Assembly (NCBI GenBank): GCA_029934815.1
Contig: JAOZLM010000002.1
Span: 1 to 34,488, forward strand
Source of the DNA: Desulfocapsa sp.
Lineage (GTDB): Bacteria > Desulfobacterota > Desulfobulbia > Desulfobulbales > Desulfocapsaceae
DNA: 34,488 nt
Direction of reading: 5' to 3'
Shown here: positions 17,502 to 25,320 of the stretch, one piece after another
Position numbering within the stretch: position 1 is the stretch's first letter
Layout of the letters: each line of letters opens with the position of its first letter
Position numbers and translations under genes: made by a program
Notes under the pieces: generated by a model
Database searches by the model: none
Told to the model about the DNA's origin: nothing
Seen by the model: only the letters and a program-made list of their open reading frames with translations

Positions 17502-18557
17502 CTATTGTACACTTGTTTCCTGCTGCTGGTTCTGGTGAGGGCTAAACAGATTGCTTTTTTCTCCTGTATCCTCACCAGAAAACAGCCAGCTATCAAGGCC
17601 AAGACCAGACCACTCTGCCGCACCAAGACAAACTGTTTGAGCCTGTTGTCCTGCCATGGTTACTTCTATATCATACTCCAGCGGGTCCACAACAAAAAGA
17701 TCTGTGAGTGTAACCAGTTTTTTATACAGGGCACTGCCAGGGAGAAAGGCCCGATAATCAGGTTCATCCAAAGGGCCAATCTTGATTCTGAATTTTCCCA
17801 TTCTGTCTTTGATTTCTTCACCAAGGAAACTGTCACTGCCAAGTCCTACAGCATTTGTTCCCAGCTGAATTCTCTGATCCGCAGGAATCTTGGCTTTACG
17901 CTCAAGACAACTGAGAATTTCAACAGGAAGATGCAAGGCATCACTCAATAATGTTTTCAACCCCACTGAAGATCGTGGCGCCTGGCTGAATAAGCCGATA
18001 TAGCGAAGCAAATCCTTCGGCTTGTCCACCTTTTCTCTGAATTCGGGTTCTCCCATACCCAGCAGACAAAAAAGGCGATCTATATGAGAGCTGTCTTCCT
18101 CTTCACTGATCTGTTGAAATTGTCGATATTTTAGCCAGCTTTGAAAGAAGAGCTGATACAGTCGTTGATGGATAATATCCAGAAAATCACGACTGGCAGA
18201 GGCATCATCTGATTTTTCATCCAGCAGTTCTTCAGTATAAAAAGTAGGTAGTGGCGATGAGGATCCGTATAAACTGAGAAACGTTGCCTCTATGTTAAAA
18301 CTATTCAGCTCATCTGCATCTATATGCTCTTCTATGGATTCAATATCGCTTGCTGGAAAGCCAAGGGATAAATGAGGCCTGATGTGCAGCTGTTTGTGGT
18401 CATAAGCGGCCGTTCCCTCTCCCGCGGGAGGAGCATTTAGAAAAAGACGCAGCAGTCTTATCACCTGAATAAAAGAGAAGTTTTCTCCTTCTTTTAACAG
18501 CGATAATTTAAGCTCCAGTTTTAAATCAGGGGACGTTCCCCTATCCGTGCCGGCCAT
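17502..18557 (-). CDS. tssG: TssG baseplate wedge protein
   Basis: The 351-residue protein is TssG, which pairs with two TssF copies in the baseplate wedge. The N-terminal pattern FSFIQVIRLLRLF, then HIRPHLSLGFPASDI and a FYTEELL segment, followed by DFLDIIHQRLYQLFFQSW, is characteristic. The C-terminal half carries the core-bundle features (LLRYIGLFSQAPRS, then GSDSFLGEEIKDRMGKFRI). The start at 18557 gives a 37-base overlap with the end of tssF and has AGGAG upstream, so translation is likely coupled. The last 30 residues are polar and Gln-rich and seem dispensable. Confidence 0.95.
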   Translation of the reverse strand: MAGTDRGTSPDLKLELKLSLLKEGENFSFIQVIRLLRLFLNAPPAGEGTAAYDHKQLHIRPHLSLGFPASDIESIEEHIDADELNSFNIEATFLSLYGSSSPLPTFYTEELLDEKSDDASASRDFLDIIHQRLYQLFFQSWLKYRQFQQISEEEDSSHIDRLFCLLGMGEPEFREKVDKPKDLLRYIGLFSQAPRSSVGLKTLLSDALHLPVEILSCLERKAKIPADQRIQLGTNAVGLGSDSFLGEEIKDRMGKFRIKIGPLDEPDYRAFLPGSALYKKLVTLTDLFVVDPLEYDIEVTMAGQQAQTVCLGAAEWSGLGLDSWLFSGEDTGEKSNLFSPHQNQQQETSVQ

Positions 18558-20254
18558 GAAATAATCTCTCCTCTCAGGCTTTCTTTAAGGGTGAACCTGG
18601 TAAAGGAATTAAAGGTTGAATACACAGCAAGAAATTCGTTAAGGATTGACGCAAAAAGGTACAGATCGCCCTGACTGGCAAAATGATCATATCGTGCCTC
18701 AAGGTGAATTTCTCTGCCTCGCAGCATAATTCCGTTTACCAGCCTGTCTCCAGGGTTGGAGCGGATATTCTGTAGGCCATTGATCCGTTTCTGGTTGGCA
18801 AGCAGCGCAGTACGATCCTTGGTGTCTGGAAACAGGTACAGGCCAAGCAGTGTTCGCAGATTTTTAATATCCATAAGCGAAGTATAATTTAGCGAAAGAT
18901 GCCCCAGCAGTCTCCAGAGCAGGTTGTTTTCCAGCGGTGGCTGGGTTCCTGCTGTGGGAGTTGTAATGTTTGCAAATGTAATAAATTCAGGGGTGCTACT
19001 GGTAGGCTTGCAGATATCGCCCACCTGAATGCTGTCCGGTAGTACACCGTTCGTGCAGGTCAGCCCAATACTCAGTGTTTCAGGGGCAGGCGGCCCGTTT
19101 TGTTTCGGGTAGCTTACTGAAATATAGCTGTCTGTTACTCTCCGTGATGGGGATTTCTTCTGGCTGGTATTGTACACAGGGCCAGACACACCATTCTGGT
19201 TAAAATGATCAAAGTGCTGATATTCCCTTGCTGCGGCAGTTCCTTGTATATAGCCAGTGACGCTGTCAACAGAATAGACTTGAAAGTGGGTTGGGTTTGT
19301 AGTCGCTGGTCGTATCCTGTATTCACTCATGCGGTGATCAAGACGAACCGGATCAGCTTCATGGTTGAAAAGATTGAGAACCGGCGTCGCAAAGAGGACA
19401 AAATCTTTGGTGCGAATCCTGGGCATCTGGAAGGGGATTTCTTCCAGCTCAAAAGAGATTTCAAACTCTGTCCCTTCACCTCGATTAAACCATTCGTCAA
19501 GCCCGGTCAGGTCGAGAAAAAGAAAGTTTTCCGGCAGTGTGAAATACTCCTGTATAATACGATATCCCGGAAAAGAATTACCGGGGTACGGAAGAATTCC
19601 ATCTTCCATACCTAAGCCTACAGGCTGTAGCTTCTCTTTGTTTAAAGAAAATCCGGATTCCTGATCTTTTGCTTTAATTACTATACGGCGCAGGTAGTGA
19701 CGAAGGATGAAATATTTGTCACTGGCAGAGGAGTAGTCTCCAGCCAGATGAAAACGCAAATTTTTAAACTGTAGATTGTTAAGAGCCGTTCCCTTTGTTT
19801 CAAGTTTTATACGAATGGCTGATGCCATGCCTGGTGTTTCCACAAAAGCAACATCAAGGATTTGTATGGGCTGTACTTCAACTTCAAAACCGGTTTGAAA
19901 GAGACAGGTTGTTCCCTCAACAGGTACCGAGGCCAGCTGTACACCTTTCTTTATTGTTAATGATTGTTTTAGAGATGATTTTGGTTCAAATGCCACAATT
20001 GCAGCAGAAGGAAGGGGACGAAGATAATGCGGCCAGATAAGATGAATGAGGTCATGGATAATTTCCGGAAAATCATCATCAAGTTTTTCTCTGATAAGAC
20101 CTGTTAAAAAGGCCACACCCTCAAGCAGCCTTTCCACATCAGGGTCAGAAGAAGATCCACTGAGCATGGAAGCGATGGCTGGATGCGTTTCAGCAAACTC
20201 TGCTCCCAGATCACGTAGAGCAGCAAGTTCCTGAAGATAATAGTGGTTGAGCAT
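18521..20254 (-). CDS. tssF: TssF baseplate protein
   Basis: The 577-residue protein begins MLNHYYLQELAALRDLG and continues with ETHPAIASMLSG, DPDVERLLEGVAFL and a PHYLRPLPS segment, the standard opening of TssF. The C-terminal HLEARYDHFASQGDLYLFAS and SFTRFTLKE segments also fit the family. It forms the wedge with TssG and contacts TssK, Hcp and VgrG. The ribosome site is weak, and a 146-base palindromic element separates it from tssE, so its expression may be set by RNA structure and not by simple coupling. Confidence 0.96.
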   Translation of the reverse strand: MLNHYYLQELAALRDLGAEFAETHPAIASMLSGSSSDPDVERLLEGVAFLTGLIREKLDDDFPEIIHDLIHLIWPHYLRPLPSAAIVAFEPKSSLKQSLTIKKGVQLASVPVEGTTCLFQTGFEVEVQPIQILDVAFVETPGMASAIRIKLETKGTALNNLQFKNLRFHLAGDYSSASDKYFILRHYLRRIVIKAKDQESGFSLNKEKLQPVGLGMEDGILPYPGNSFPGYRIIQEYFTLPENFLFLDLTGLDEWFNRGEGTEFEISFELEEIPFQMPRIRTKDFVLFATPVLNLFNHEADPVRLDHRMSEYRIRPATTNPTHFQVYSVDSVTGYIQGTAAAREYQHFDHFNQNGVSGPVYNTSQKKSPSRRVTDSYISVSYPKQNGPPAPETLSIGLTCTNGVLPDSIQVGDICKPTSSTPEFITFANITTPTAGTQPPLENNLLWRLLGHLSLNYTSLMDIKNLRTLLGLYLFPDTKDRTALLANQKRINGLQNIRSNPGDRLVNGIMLRGREIHLEARYDHFASQGDLYLFASILNEFLAVYSTFNSFTRFTLKESLRGEIISWPARIGERPLI

Positions 20255-20280
20255 TGATTATCTTTTGGTTATTTTTTGTT

Positions 20281-20426
20281 ACTATTCAGCGTACCCTTCG
20301 TAACTTGGGTAAACTTGAAACCGTAACTGTTCAGAAGTGCTCAGGTTCGTTCAGGCTGGTCGTCGTAGTGTACGATTTTGTACATGAGGCGACCAGATCG
20401 GACGAAAATGGGTGCTTCTGAATAGT
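20281..20426. repeat. MITE-like palindromic element between tssE and tssF
   Basis: A 146-base stretch is bounded by perfect 9-base inverted ends, ACTATTCAG (20281-20289) and CTGAATAGT (20418-20426). Inside, a second arm at 20324-20340 (TAACTGTTCAGAAGTGC) pairs 14 of 17 with 20412-20428. A third nested pair, CTGGTCG (20355-20361) with CGACCAG (20390-20396), forms the tip. It carries no reading frame. The right end touches the tssE stop codon. It looks like a small non-autonomous mobile element or REP-type repeat; only one copy is visible here. Confidence 0.6.
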
Positions 20427-20428
20427 TA

Positions 20429-20842
20429 TTATTTTTTTATGCTTATCTTGCCGTCAGAATCCAAAAGGCTTTCAAACAGGACTGAGGTATTTGAATCTGA
20501 GGCAGCAAGTTTCGCAAAAATCTGAAATTTTACTGCCAGGCGATCTTCTTCCTGAGGAGTAAATGCCACCCTTACAGCACGCAGCCTTGGTTCAAACTGC
20601 GTGATTGTCTGTTTGATCGCTCTTTCAAAACCACGCAGTGACTGTGGATAGTCAGTGAGAAACTCTGTGAAGTCAGGAGTACCATACTCTTCTGCGATAA
20701 GAACATTTCCCTGTCGGGTATTGAGGATCTGTTTCAAGTGATCCTGAATGGAGTCAATCACCCTTGACTGATCCTCGCTTTCCCGGCGGAGTGGATCCTG
20801 CTCTTTTAGTCGAATACGCTCTAATAACCTGGCTTCCCGCAT
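20429..20842 (-). CDS. tssE: TssE, gp25-like baseplate protein
   Basis: The 137-residue protein is TssE, the gp25-like baseplate component that starts sheath polymerisation. LLERI near the start, then SIQDHLKQILNTRQGN, the EEYGTPDF motif, YPQSLRGFERAIKQTI and a C-terminal VKFQIFAKL strand, are all typical. Length is normal. A GGAG ribosome site lies about ten bases before the ATG. It follows hcp by a 53-base gap and its stop abuts the palindromic element. Confidence 0.95.
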   Translation of the reverse strand: MREARLLERIRLKEQDPLRRESEDQSRVIDSIQDHLKQILNTRQGNVLIAEEYGTPDFTEFLTDYPQSLRGFERAIKQTITQFEPRLRAVRVAFTPQEEDRLAVKFQIFAKLAASDSNTSVLFESLLDSDGKISIKK

Positions 20843-20895
20843 AAATCAGTTACTCCGTTTCAACTTGTGAGAAATGCGGGGCAGGTGGCAACGCA

Positions 20896-21384
20896 TTATA
20901 CGTTTGGAGCTTCCCAATCGTCCTCAGCTGTAATACCACCATCCATCCAGGTCCAGATAATCTTCTGGTAGCAGAAAGAAACATGCTCTCTTTCCTTATG
21001 TTGCATATTCTCAGGATATTTATTGTTCAGCATTTCCATTTTAATTCTTGAGATAGAAGCATTTACTAATTCAATGGTGTAATGCTGCACTTCTTTACCC
21101 GTTGCGGAAGGTTGCCAACACTCGAGCTTGAGCTCTGGAATATTCTCATTAGTGACCATGGCATTGTAGAGCAGCGGCGTGGACTTATCAATTTCTTTAG
21201 TAATAGTAAGAGGACCGTGTTGTCTTTTGCCGGTGGGGAGGCCTGATGCGGCATCCCTTGGCGATTTCACTTCCTGATCAAAGGCAATGACAGCAATGGT
21301 ATCTTCACGGCCAGCCTGAGTTACAGATCCCATGATATCGCCCTGAGTTTCTCCTTTGAGTGTCAGGTATGCATTTAGTGCCAT
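20896..21384 (-). CDS. hcp: Hcp tube protein (TssD)
   Basis: The 162-residue protein is Hcp, which stacks as hexameric rings to form the inner tube. It opens with MALNAYLTLKGETQGDI and GSVTQAGRED, then KSPRDAASGLPTGKRQHGPL, and has late YTIELVNASISRI and FCYQKIIWTWMDGGI strands, all standard for the family. There is no toxin extension. AAGGAGA precedes the ATG. It follows tssC directly and so belongs with the sheath genes, whose transcript may begin at the promoter candidate 23605-23633. Confidence 0.97.
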   Translation of the reverse strand: MALNAYLTLKGETQGDIMGSVTQAGREDTIAVIAFDQEVKSPRDAASGLPTGKRQHGPLTITKEIDKSTPLLYNAMVTNENIPELKLECWQPSATGKEVQHYTIELVNASISRIKMEMLNNKYPENMQHKEREHVSFCYQKIIWTWMDGGITAEDDWEAPNV

Positions 21385-21444
21385 TTGAGTTTGTCTCCTT
21401 ATGTTATGATGATGTTTCGAACGTCTTCATCTACTTCACAAAAA

Positions 21445-22932
21445 TTATGTTTTATCCAGTTTTCCTACCAGAGAGAGGGTGAAAGAAGCGCCCATATATT
21501 TAAAATGAGGCCTTACTTTCAGACCAACTTTATACCAGCCCGGTTCACCTTCAACTGAATCTACGGTTACTTCAGCCATTCTAAGTGGTCTGCGACTTCT
21601 GGCACTGGCTGAAGGGTTATCCATTTCTGTTACATATTGACCAATCCACTTATTCAGCTCAAGTTCCAGATCACTTTTCTCTTTCCAGGAACCTATATTC
21701 TCTCTTTGTAATACTTTGAGGTAGTGGGCTAAGCGATTGATTACAAACATGTACGGTAATTGCAGGCCAAGTTTGTAATTGAGCTCAGCTTCTTTACCTT
21801 CTTTGGAAATGCCAAAGGTTTTAGCTTTTTGAACAGAATTTGCAGAGAAAAATGCTGCATTATCGCTGTTTTTCCGCATGGTGAGACCGATAAAACCTTC
21901 CTCGGCCAGTTCAAACTCTTTTCGTTCTGAAACCAGTACTTCGGTGGGGATTTTTGTCTGGGTTGCACCCATGGAATCGTACTGATGCAATTTCAGATCT
22001 TCAACTGCGCCACCACCCTGAGGGCCTATGATATTTGCACACCAGCGGTATTTTGCAAAACTCTCTGTGAGTCTGGTAGCAAAGGCAAAGGCTGCATTAC
22101 CCCAGAGATATTTGTTATGACTACCCGCAACATTCTCTTCGTAATCAAAAGTTTTAATGGGGTCACTCTCAGCTCCATACGGTAAACGCAGGAGAAAGCG
22201 AGGCATGGTAAGACCTATATAACGTGCGTCTTCTGATTCACGGAACGCCTGCCACTTTAAATATTTAGGGCCTTCAAAGATCGATTTGAGATCTTTCAGA
22301 TTTGGCAGTTCGTTAAAATCCTCAATATCAAAAAACTGTGGGCCGGCTGCTGCAATAAAAGGCGCATGAGCCATCGCTGCAACACTTGCAATACTTTGCA
22401 GCAGCTTAATATCCTGAGGGCCCGGGCCAAAATCATAATTACCAATCATGGCCGCATAGGGCTGGCCACCAAACTGGCCAAATTCTGCTGTGTAGGCCGT
22501 TTTGTAGAGGCCTGATTTGGGGATCTCCGGTGAATCTTCAAAATCATCAAGCAGATCTTCTTTGCTGATATTCACCATCTCAAGTTTGATGTTCTCACGA
22601 AAATCTGTGTTATCAATCAGGTATTTCGTGGAACGCCAGGCAGATTCGAGTTTTTGAAAATCTTCATGATGCATAATAGCATCCACCTGCAGACCGACCT
22701 TCTTGTCAATCTCAGCAATCATTTCATCAACCACAGCTTTGGTGACTTTATCAACACCTTTGCCTGGTTCTATCAACTGGGCAATTAGGGCTTCAACCCC
22801 TTTTTTAGCCATGCCATACGCTTCATCGGCTGGCTTTAATTTGGTCGCCTGGGTAATTTCTTCGAGCAGGGATATGGATTCTTCCAGAACCTCTTCCTTG
22901 CCTTGAGCAACTTGTTCCTGTTCTTCGGCCAT
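21445..22932 (-). CDS. tssC: TssC, large sheath subunit
   Basis: The 495-residue protein is canonical TssC (VipB/EvpB/ImpD family). The visible anchors are FQKLESAWRSTKYLID, PYAAMIGNYDFGPGPQD, PRFLLRLPYGAESDPIKTF, YRWCANIIGPQGGG and the C-terminal ADVTVDS-type segment AEVTVDSVEGEPGWYKV. The core ends with a beta hairpin that interlocks neighbouring sheath subunits. TAGGAG precedes the ATG, and TssB ends nine bases upstream. It should be the working sheath partner of the adjacent tssB. A divergent relative of both is fused in the gene at 3098-4663. Confidence 0.98.
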   Translation of the reverse strand: MAEEQEQVAQGKEEVLEESISLLEEITQATKLKPADEAYGMAKKGVEALIAQLIEPGKGVDKVTKAVVDEMIAEIDKKVGLQVDAIMHHEDFQKLESAWRSTKYLIDNTDFRENIKLEMVNISKEDLLDDFEDSPEIPKSGLYKTAYTAEFGQFGGQPYAAMIGNYDFGPGPQDIKLLQSIASVAAMAHAPFIAAAGPQFFDIEDFNELPNLKDLKSIFEGPKYLKWQAFRESEDARYIGLTMPRFLLRLPYGAESDPIKTFDYEENVAGSHNKYLWGNAAFAFATRLTESFAKYRWCANIIGPQGGGAVEDLKLHQYDSMGATQTKIPTEVLVSERKEFELAEEGFIGLTMRKNSDNAAFFSANSVQKAKTFGISKEGKEAELNYKLGLQLPYMFVINRLAHYLKVLQRENIGSWKEKSDLELELNKWIGQYVTEMDNPSASARSRRPLRMAEVTVDSVEGEPGWYKVGLKVRPHFKYMGASFTLSLVGKLDKT

Positions 22933-22941
22933 GGTTCTCTC

Positions 22942-23430
22942 CTATTTATCCTCGACGCCGAGTTCTTTCAGCAGTTGATCTTTTGATTCGTCATCTTTAA
23001 CAAGAGTTTGGATTTTCTTGCGAAACTCCGGAACATTTGAAAGAGGTCCTTTCAAAGCTGTTAAGGCCTGGCGGAGTTCCATAAGTTTTTTCAGTTCCGG
23101 GCTGTTCTCTGCTATTGCGTCAGGGTTGAAATCTTTCAGAGATTCAAAGGCAAGTTTAACAGCCATCTCTTCGTCAGGATTGTCTGAAAGTTTGTTGGGA
23201 ACGGTCATGTTCAGATTGAGATTCTGCTCTTTCATCACATCGTTGAAGTTGTCTTTGTCGACATTAATTGGCTCTCTGTCTTCAACCGCTCTGTCGTCTT
23301 CTCTTTGGGTGAAATCACCCATGATGAGCATTTTTAACGGAAGTTCTACCTCTTCCTGGGCATCCCCGGTTGCAGGACGATAGACAATATTGACTCGTTC
23401 CTTTGGAGCTACCGAACCTTCCTTTGCCAT
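22942..23430 (-). CDS. tssB: TssB, small sheath subunit
   Basis: The 162-residue protein is canonical TssB (VipA/ImpB). It has SVAPKERVNIVYRPATGD at the start, then LPLKMLIMGDFTQREDD and the helical FESLKDFNPDAIAENSPEL region that forms the sheath surface and ClpV-contact side. The length is normal. GAGG lies in the ribosome site. Upstream lie the palindromic repeat 23468-23602 and a promoter candidate, so this gene probably starts a tube-and-sheath sub-operon. Confidence 0.97.
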   Translation of the reverse strand: MAKEGSVAPKERVNIVYRPATGDAQEEVELPLKMLIMGDFTQREDDRAVEDREPINVDKDNFNDVMKEQNLNLNMTVPNKLSDNPDEEMAVKLAFESLKDFNPDAIAENSPELKKLMELRQALTALKGPLSNVPEFRKKIQTLVKDDESKDQLLKELGVEDK

Positions 23431-23467
23431 GATTTGCCTCTATTGTTAAATTGATGGTTGTTAAAAC

Positions 23468-23602
23468 TGATGGATTCGTAAAAAGAAACCATGCGCCAAG
23501 TCCGTCATTCCGGACTCGATCCGGAATCTTGTGGTTACAGCAACTTTTAGGTTCCGGATCAAGTCCGGAATGACAGCACTGGAGCTTTTTACGAACTCAT
23601 CA
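23468..23602. repeat. palindromic repeat element between tssA and tssB
   Basis: This 135-base element is a long imperfect palindrome. The outer arms are 23468-23485 and 23585-23602, matching 16 of 18. The inner arms are 23503-23526 (CGTCATTCCGGACTCGATCC onward) and 23552-23574, nearly complementary, and each is itself near-palindromic (TTCCGGA...TCCGGAA). There is no reading frame. Related inner arms recur at 33966-34041, and an outer-arm fragment at 3022-3038. It is a dispersed repeat family, probably REP/MITE-like. On the minus-strand transcript it would lie in the tssB leader and fold into a strong stem-loop. Confidence 0.8.
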
Positions 23603-23604
23603 AA

Positions 23605-23633
23605 TTTGTATCAATATAAAATGTTTATATCAA
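23605..23633 (-). promoter_or_regulatory. candidate promoter for tssB-tssC-hcp
   Basis: Read on the minus strand, TTGATA (23628-23633) and TACAAA (23605-23610) are exactly 17 bases apart, in an AT-rich gap. Matches to consensus are five of six and four of six. Transcription would start near 23598, inside the outer arm of the palindromic repeat, so nearly the whole repeat would form the 5' leader of tssB. The gap 23603-23712 holds nothing else I can name. Confidence 0.4.
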
Positions 23634-23712
23634 GTAGTTTGTTATAAAAACGCTATTTAACGTATCCCCTAAACAGTTGATATGATGAAGAGTTGTGTGC
23701 GGTAAGTTTGTG

Positions 23713-25320
23713 TCAGGACGATATCCTTATCGCTTCCGCCGAATCTAACCCGGCTATTTTATCAAGTAGTTCCGGACCTCGTTCTTTGAATACTTTTGAA
23801 GAGATCTTCTTTAAACAGTGGTAAAAAGTTCTGTAAATAGTCAGTGCCTGTGCGGGATCCCACTGGTCAAGATTGTAATATTGCGCTTCACGGGTCAGTG
23901 TTTCGCAATGAGAAAGAGCTATTTCAGTTTTTTTCCCGCCAATCAGTATTTGCACAAGGACCAGGCGCCACTGCATAGCTTCTCTTGCTGAATGTGCGTT
24001 ATGAATCCCAGTTTGGAGAAGCTCAACAGCTTCCGGCAGTTTTCGTTCTTTTACGAGCTCTCCAGCCAGTTGGATGGCATCAGTCAGTCGTTTTGCTTCC
24101 TCTGGTGAACCTTCACTACTGCTAAAACCTGAAGCCAGATCCACGGAGTTTCCTCCTCCCAGGCTCTGACACCATTCCTGCGTTTCTTCATCCGCAAAAG
24201 CTAAACCGTCGGCAAATTGCAAATTGCTGAGACCGGGCATTCTGACCATAAATGTTGCTGTCTCCTGGCACACAGCGTCATACGCTTTTTCATAGGAGGG
24301 GCCAAGGCGCTCAAGACCATTTGCGCAGTAGCGCTGGAGATCAAGCCAGAAGATATATTGTGCAAAATGGGTTTCTGCGGCGATAACAAGGTTTTGCCAA
24401 TCACCCCGGGAAGTAAGATCTTGCAGTATAGTAATAATATGCGGTTCCGGCGGGGGAATGATTGTTCTGTTATCCACGGCCTGAGGAGGACTATCTAGAT
24501 CTGACCAGATTGCTGTGCGCAGAGAGCGGTGCCCGAGCGGATTTGCCGGATTATGCTCTACCAGACTAAGTGCTGCCCGTTTGATATTTTCATTATGGGA
24601 CTGAATGGCTTTTACTGCGTCATCACTTGACTCGACGGGATGTTGAATAATCGGTTCCGGGGCTGGAGGTGGTGGCTGGGTTACAGGATTTGTAGCTGCT
24701 GCAGGTTGTTCAACCACAGGCGCGGTCTTTGTTTCCGGAACTTGCGTCTGTTGTTCTTGCGGTTCTGCTGCTCCGTTTTCTTCATTAACGGGCAGAGCCT
24801 TAACAACACGGGCTAACATGGATATGGCAGGAGGATCCGGAAAAAGATCCTGAAACAATTGCTTCAGCTGATCACAGTCAGTAAGGAGTTTTTCTTTGGT
24901 CGATTTGTCAACGGACTCAAGAGTAAGCATCTCAAGGGCTGTTGCGCTCTTTTCCACCCACCAGTCAGCAGCTGCAACTCTGCCCCGCATTCGTTTCTTT
25001 TTGGGAAACATGGTGTCCCAGAATGTCTCCAGCAGGTCCTTGAAAACCTGCATGCCTGTCACCAGTCCGGCAAGATCATCAATATAAATTCTGGAAACGG
25101 CAAAGTAACTTCCCACCAGCAGATCTTTGCTTTCTTCTGTTAAGATTTTTTCCGCAAGGTCGCTTACTCGCTGCCAGTTTGTCTCTCCAACAGCGGTTGG
25201 GGAGCCAAGTTTATCTATTTCAGCCTGCAGCTCTTCAAATGCCGGCTCGTAGCGGGTATCAGTTCCGGCTGGAGAATCTTCACTTATAAATGTTTTTCCG
25301 ATTCTTATTTCATCCATCAT
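23713..25320 (-). CDS. tssA: TssA assembly-priming protein
   Basis: The 535-residue protein is TssA, which coordinates baseplate priming and tube/sheath growth. Residues about 20-130 are the ImpA_N domain, with GETNWQRVSDLAEKILTEES, VFKDLLETFWDTMFPKKKR and GRVAAADWW. A Pro/Gln-rich linker follows (about 180-230). The C-terminal half (about 235-535) is an all-helical domain with LEHNPANPLGHRSLRTAIW-like and FVRMPGLSNLQFADG-like segments, the longer TssA class. The start ATG overlaps the tssM stop (ATGA). It closes the membrane-complex set before the palindromic repeat. Confidence 0.93.
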   Translation of the reverse strand: MMDEIRIGKTFISEDSPAGTDTRYEPAFEELQAEIDKLGSPTAVGETNWQRVSDLAEKILTEESKDLLVGSYFAVSRIYIDDLAGLVTGMQVFKDLLETFWDTMFPKKKRMRGRVAAADWWVEKSATALEMLTLESVDKSTKEKLLTDCDQLKQLFQDLFPDPPAISMLARVVKALPVNEENGAAEPQEQQTQVPETKTAPVVEQPAAATNPVTQPPPPAPEPIIQHPVESSDDAVKAIQSHNENIKRAALSLVEHNPANPLGHRSLRTAIWSDLDSPPQAVDNRTIIPPPEPHIITILQDLTSRGDWQNLVIAAETHFAQYIFWLDLQRYCANGLERLGPSYEKAYDAVCQETATFMVRMPGLSNLQFADGLAFADEETQEWCQSLGGGNSVDLASGFSSSEGSPEEAKRLTDAIQLAGELVKERKLPEAVELLQTGIHNAHSAREAMQWRLVLVQILIGGKKTEIALSHCETLTREAQYYNLDQWDPAQALTIYRTFYHCLKKISSKVFKERGPELLDKIAGLDSAEAIRISS

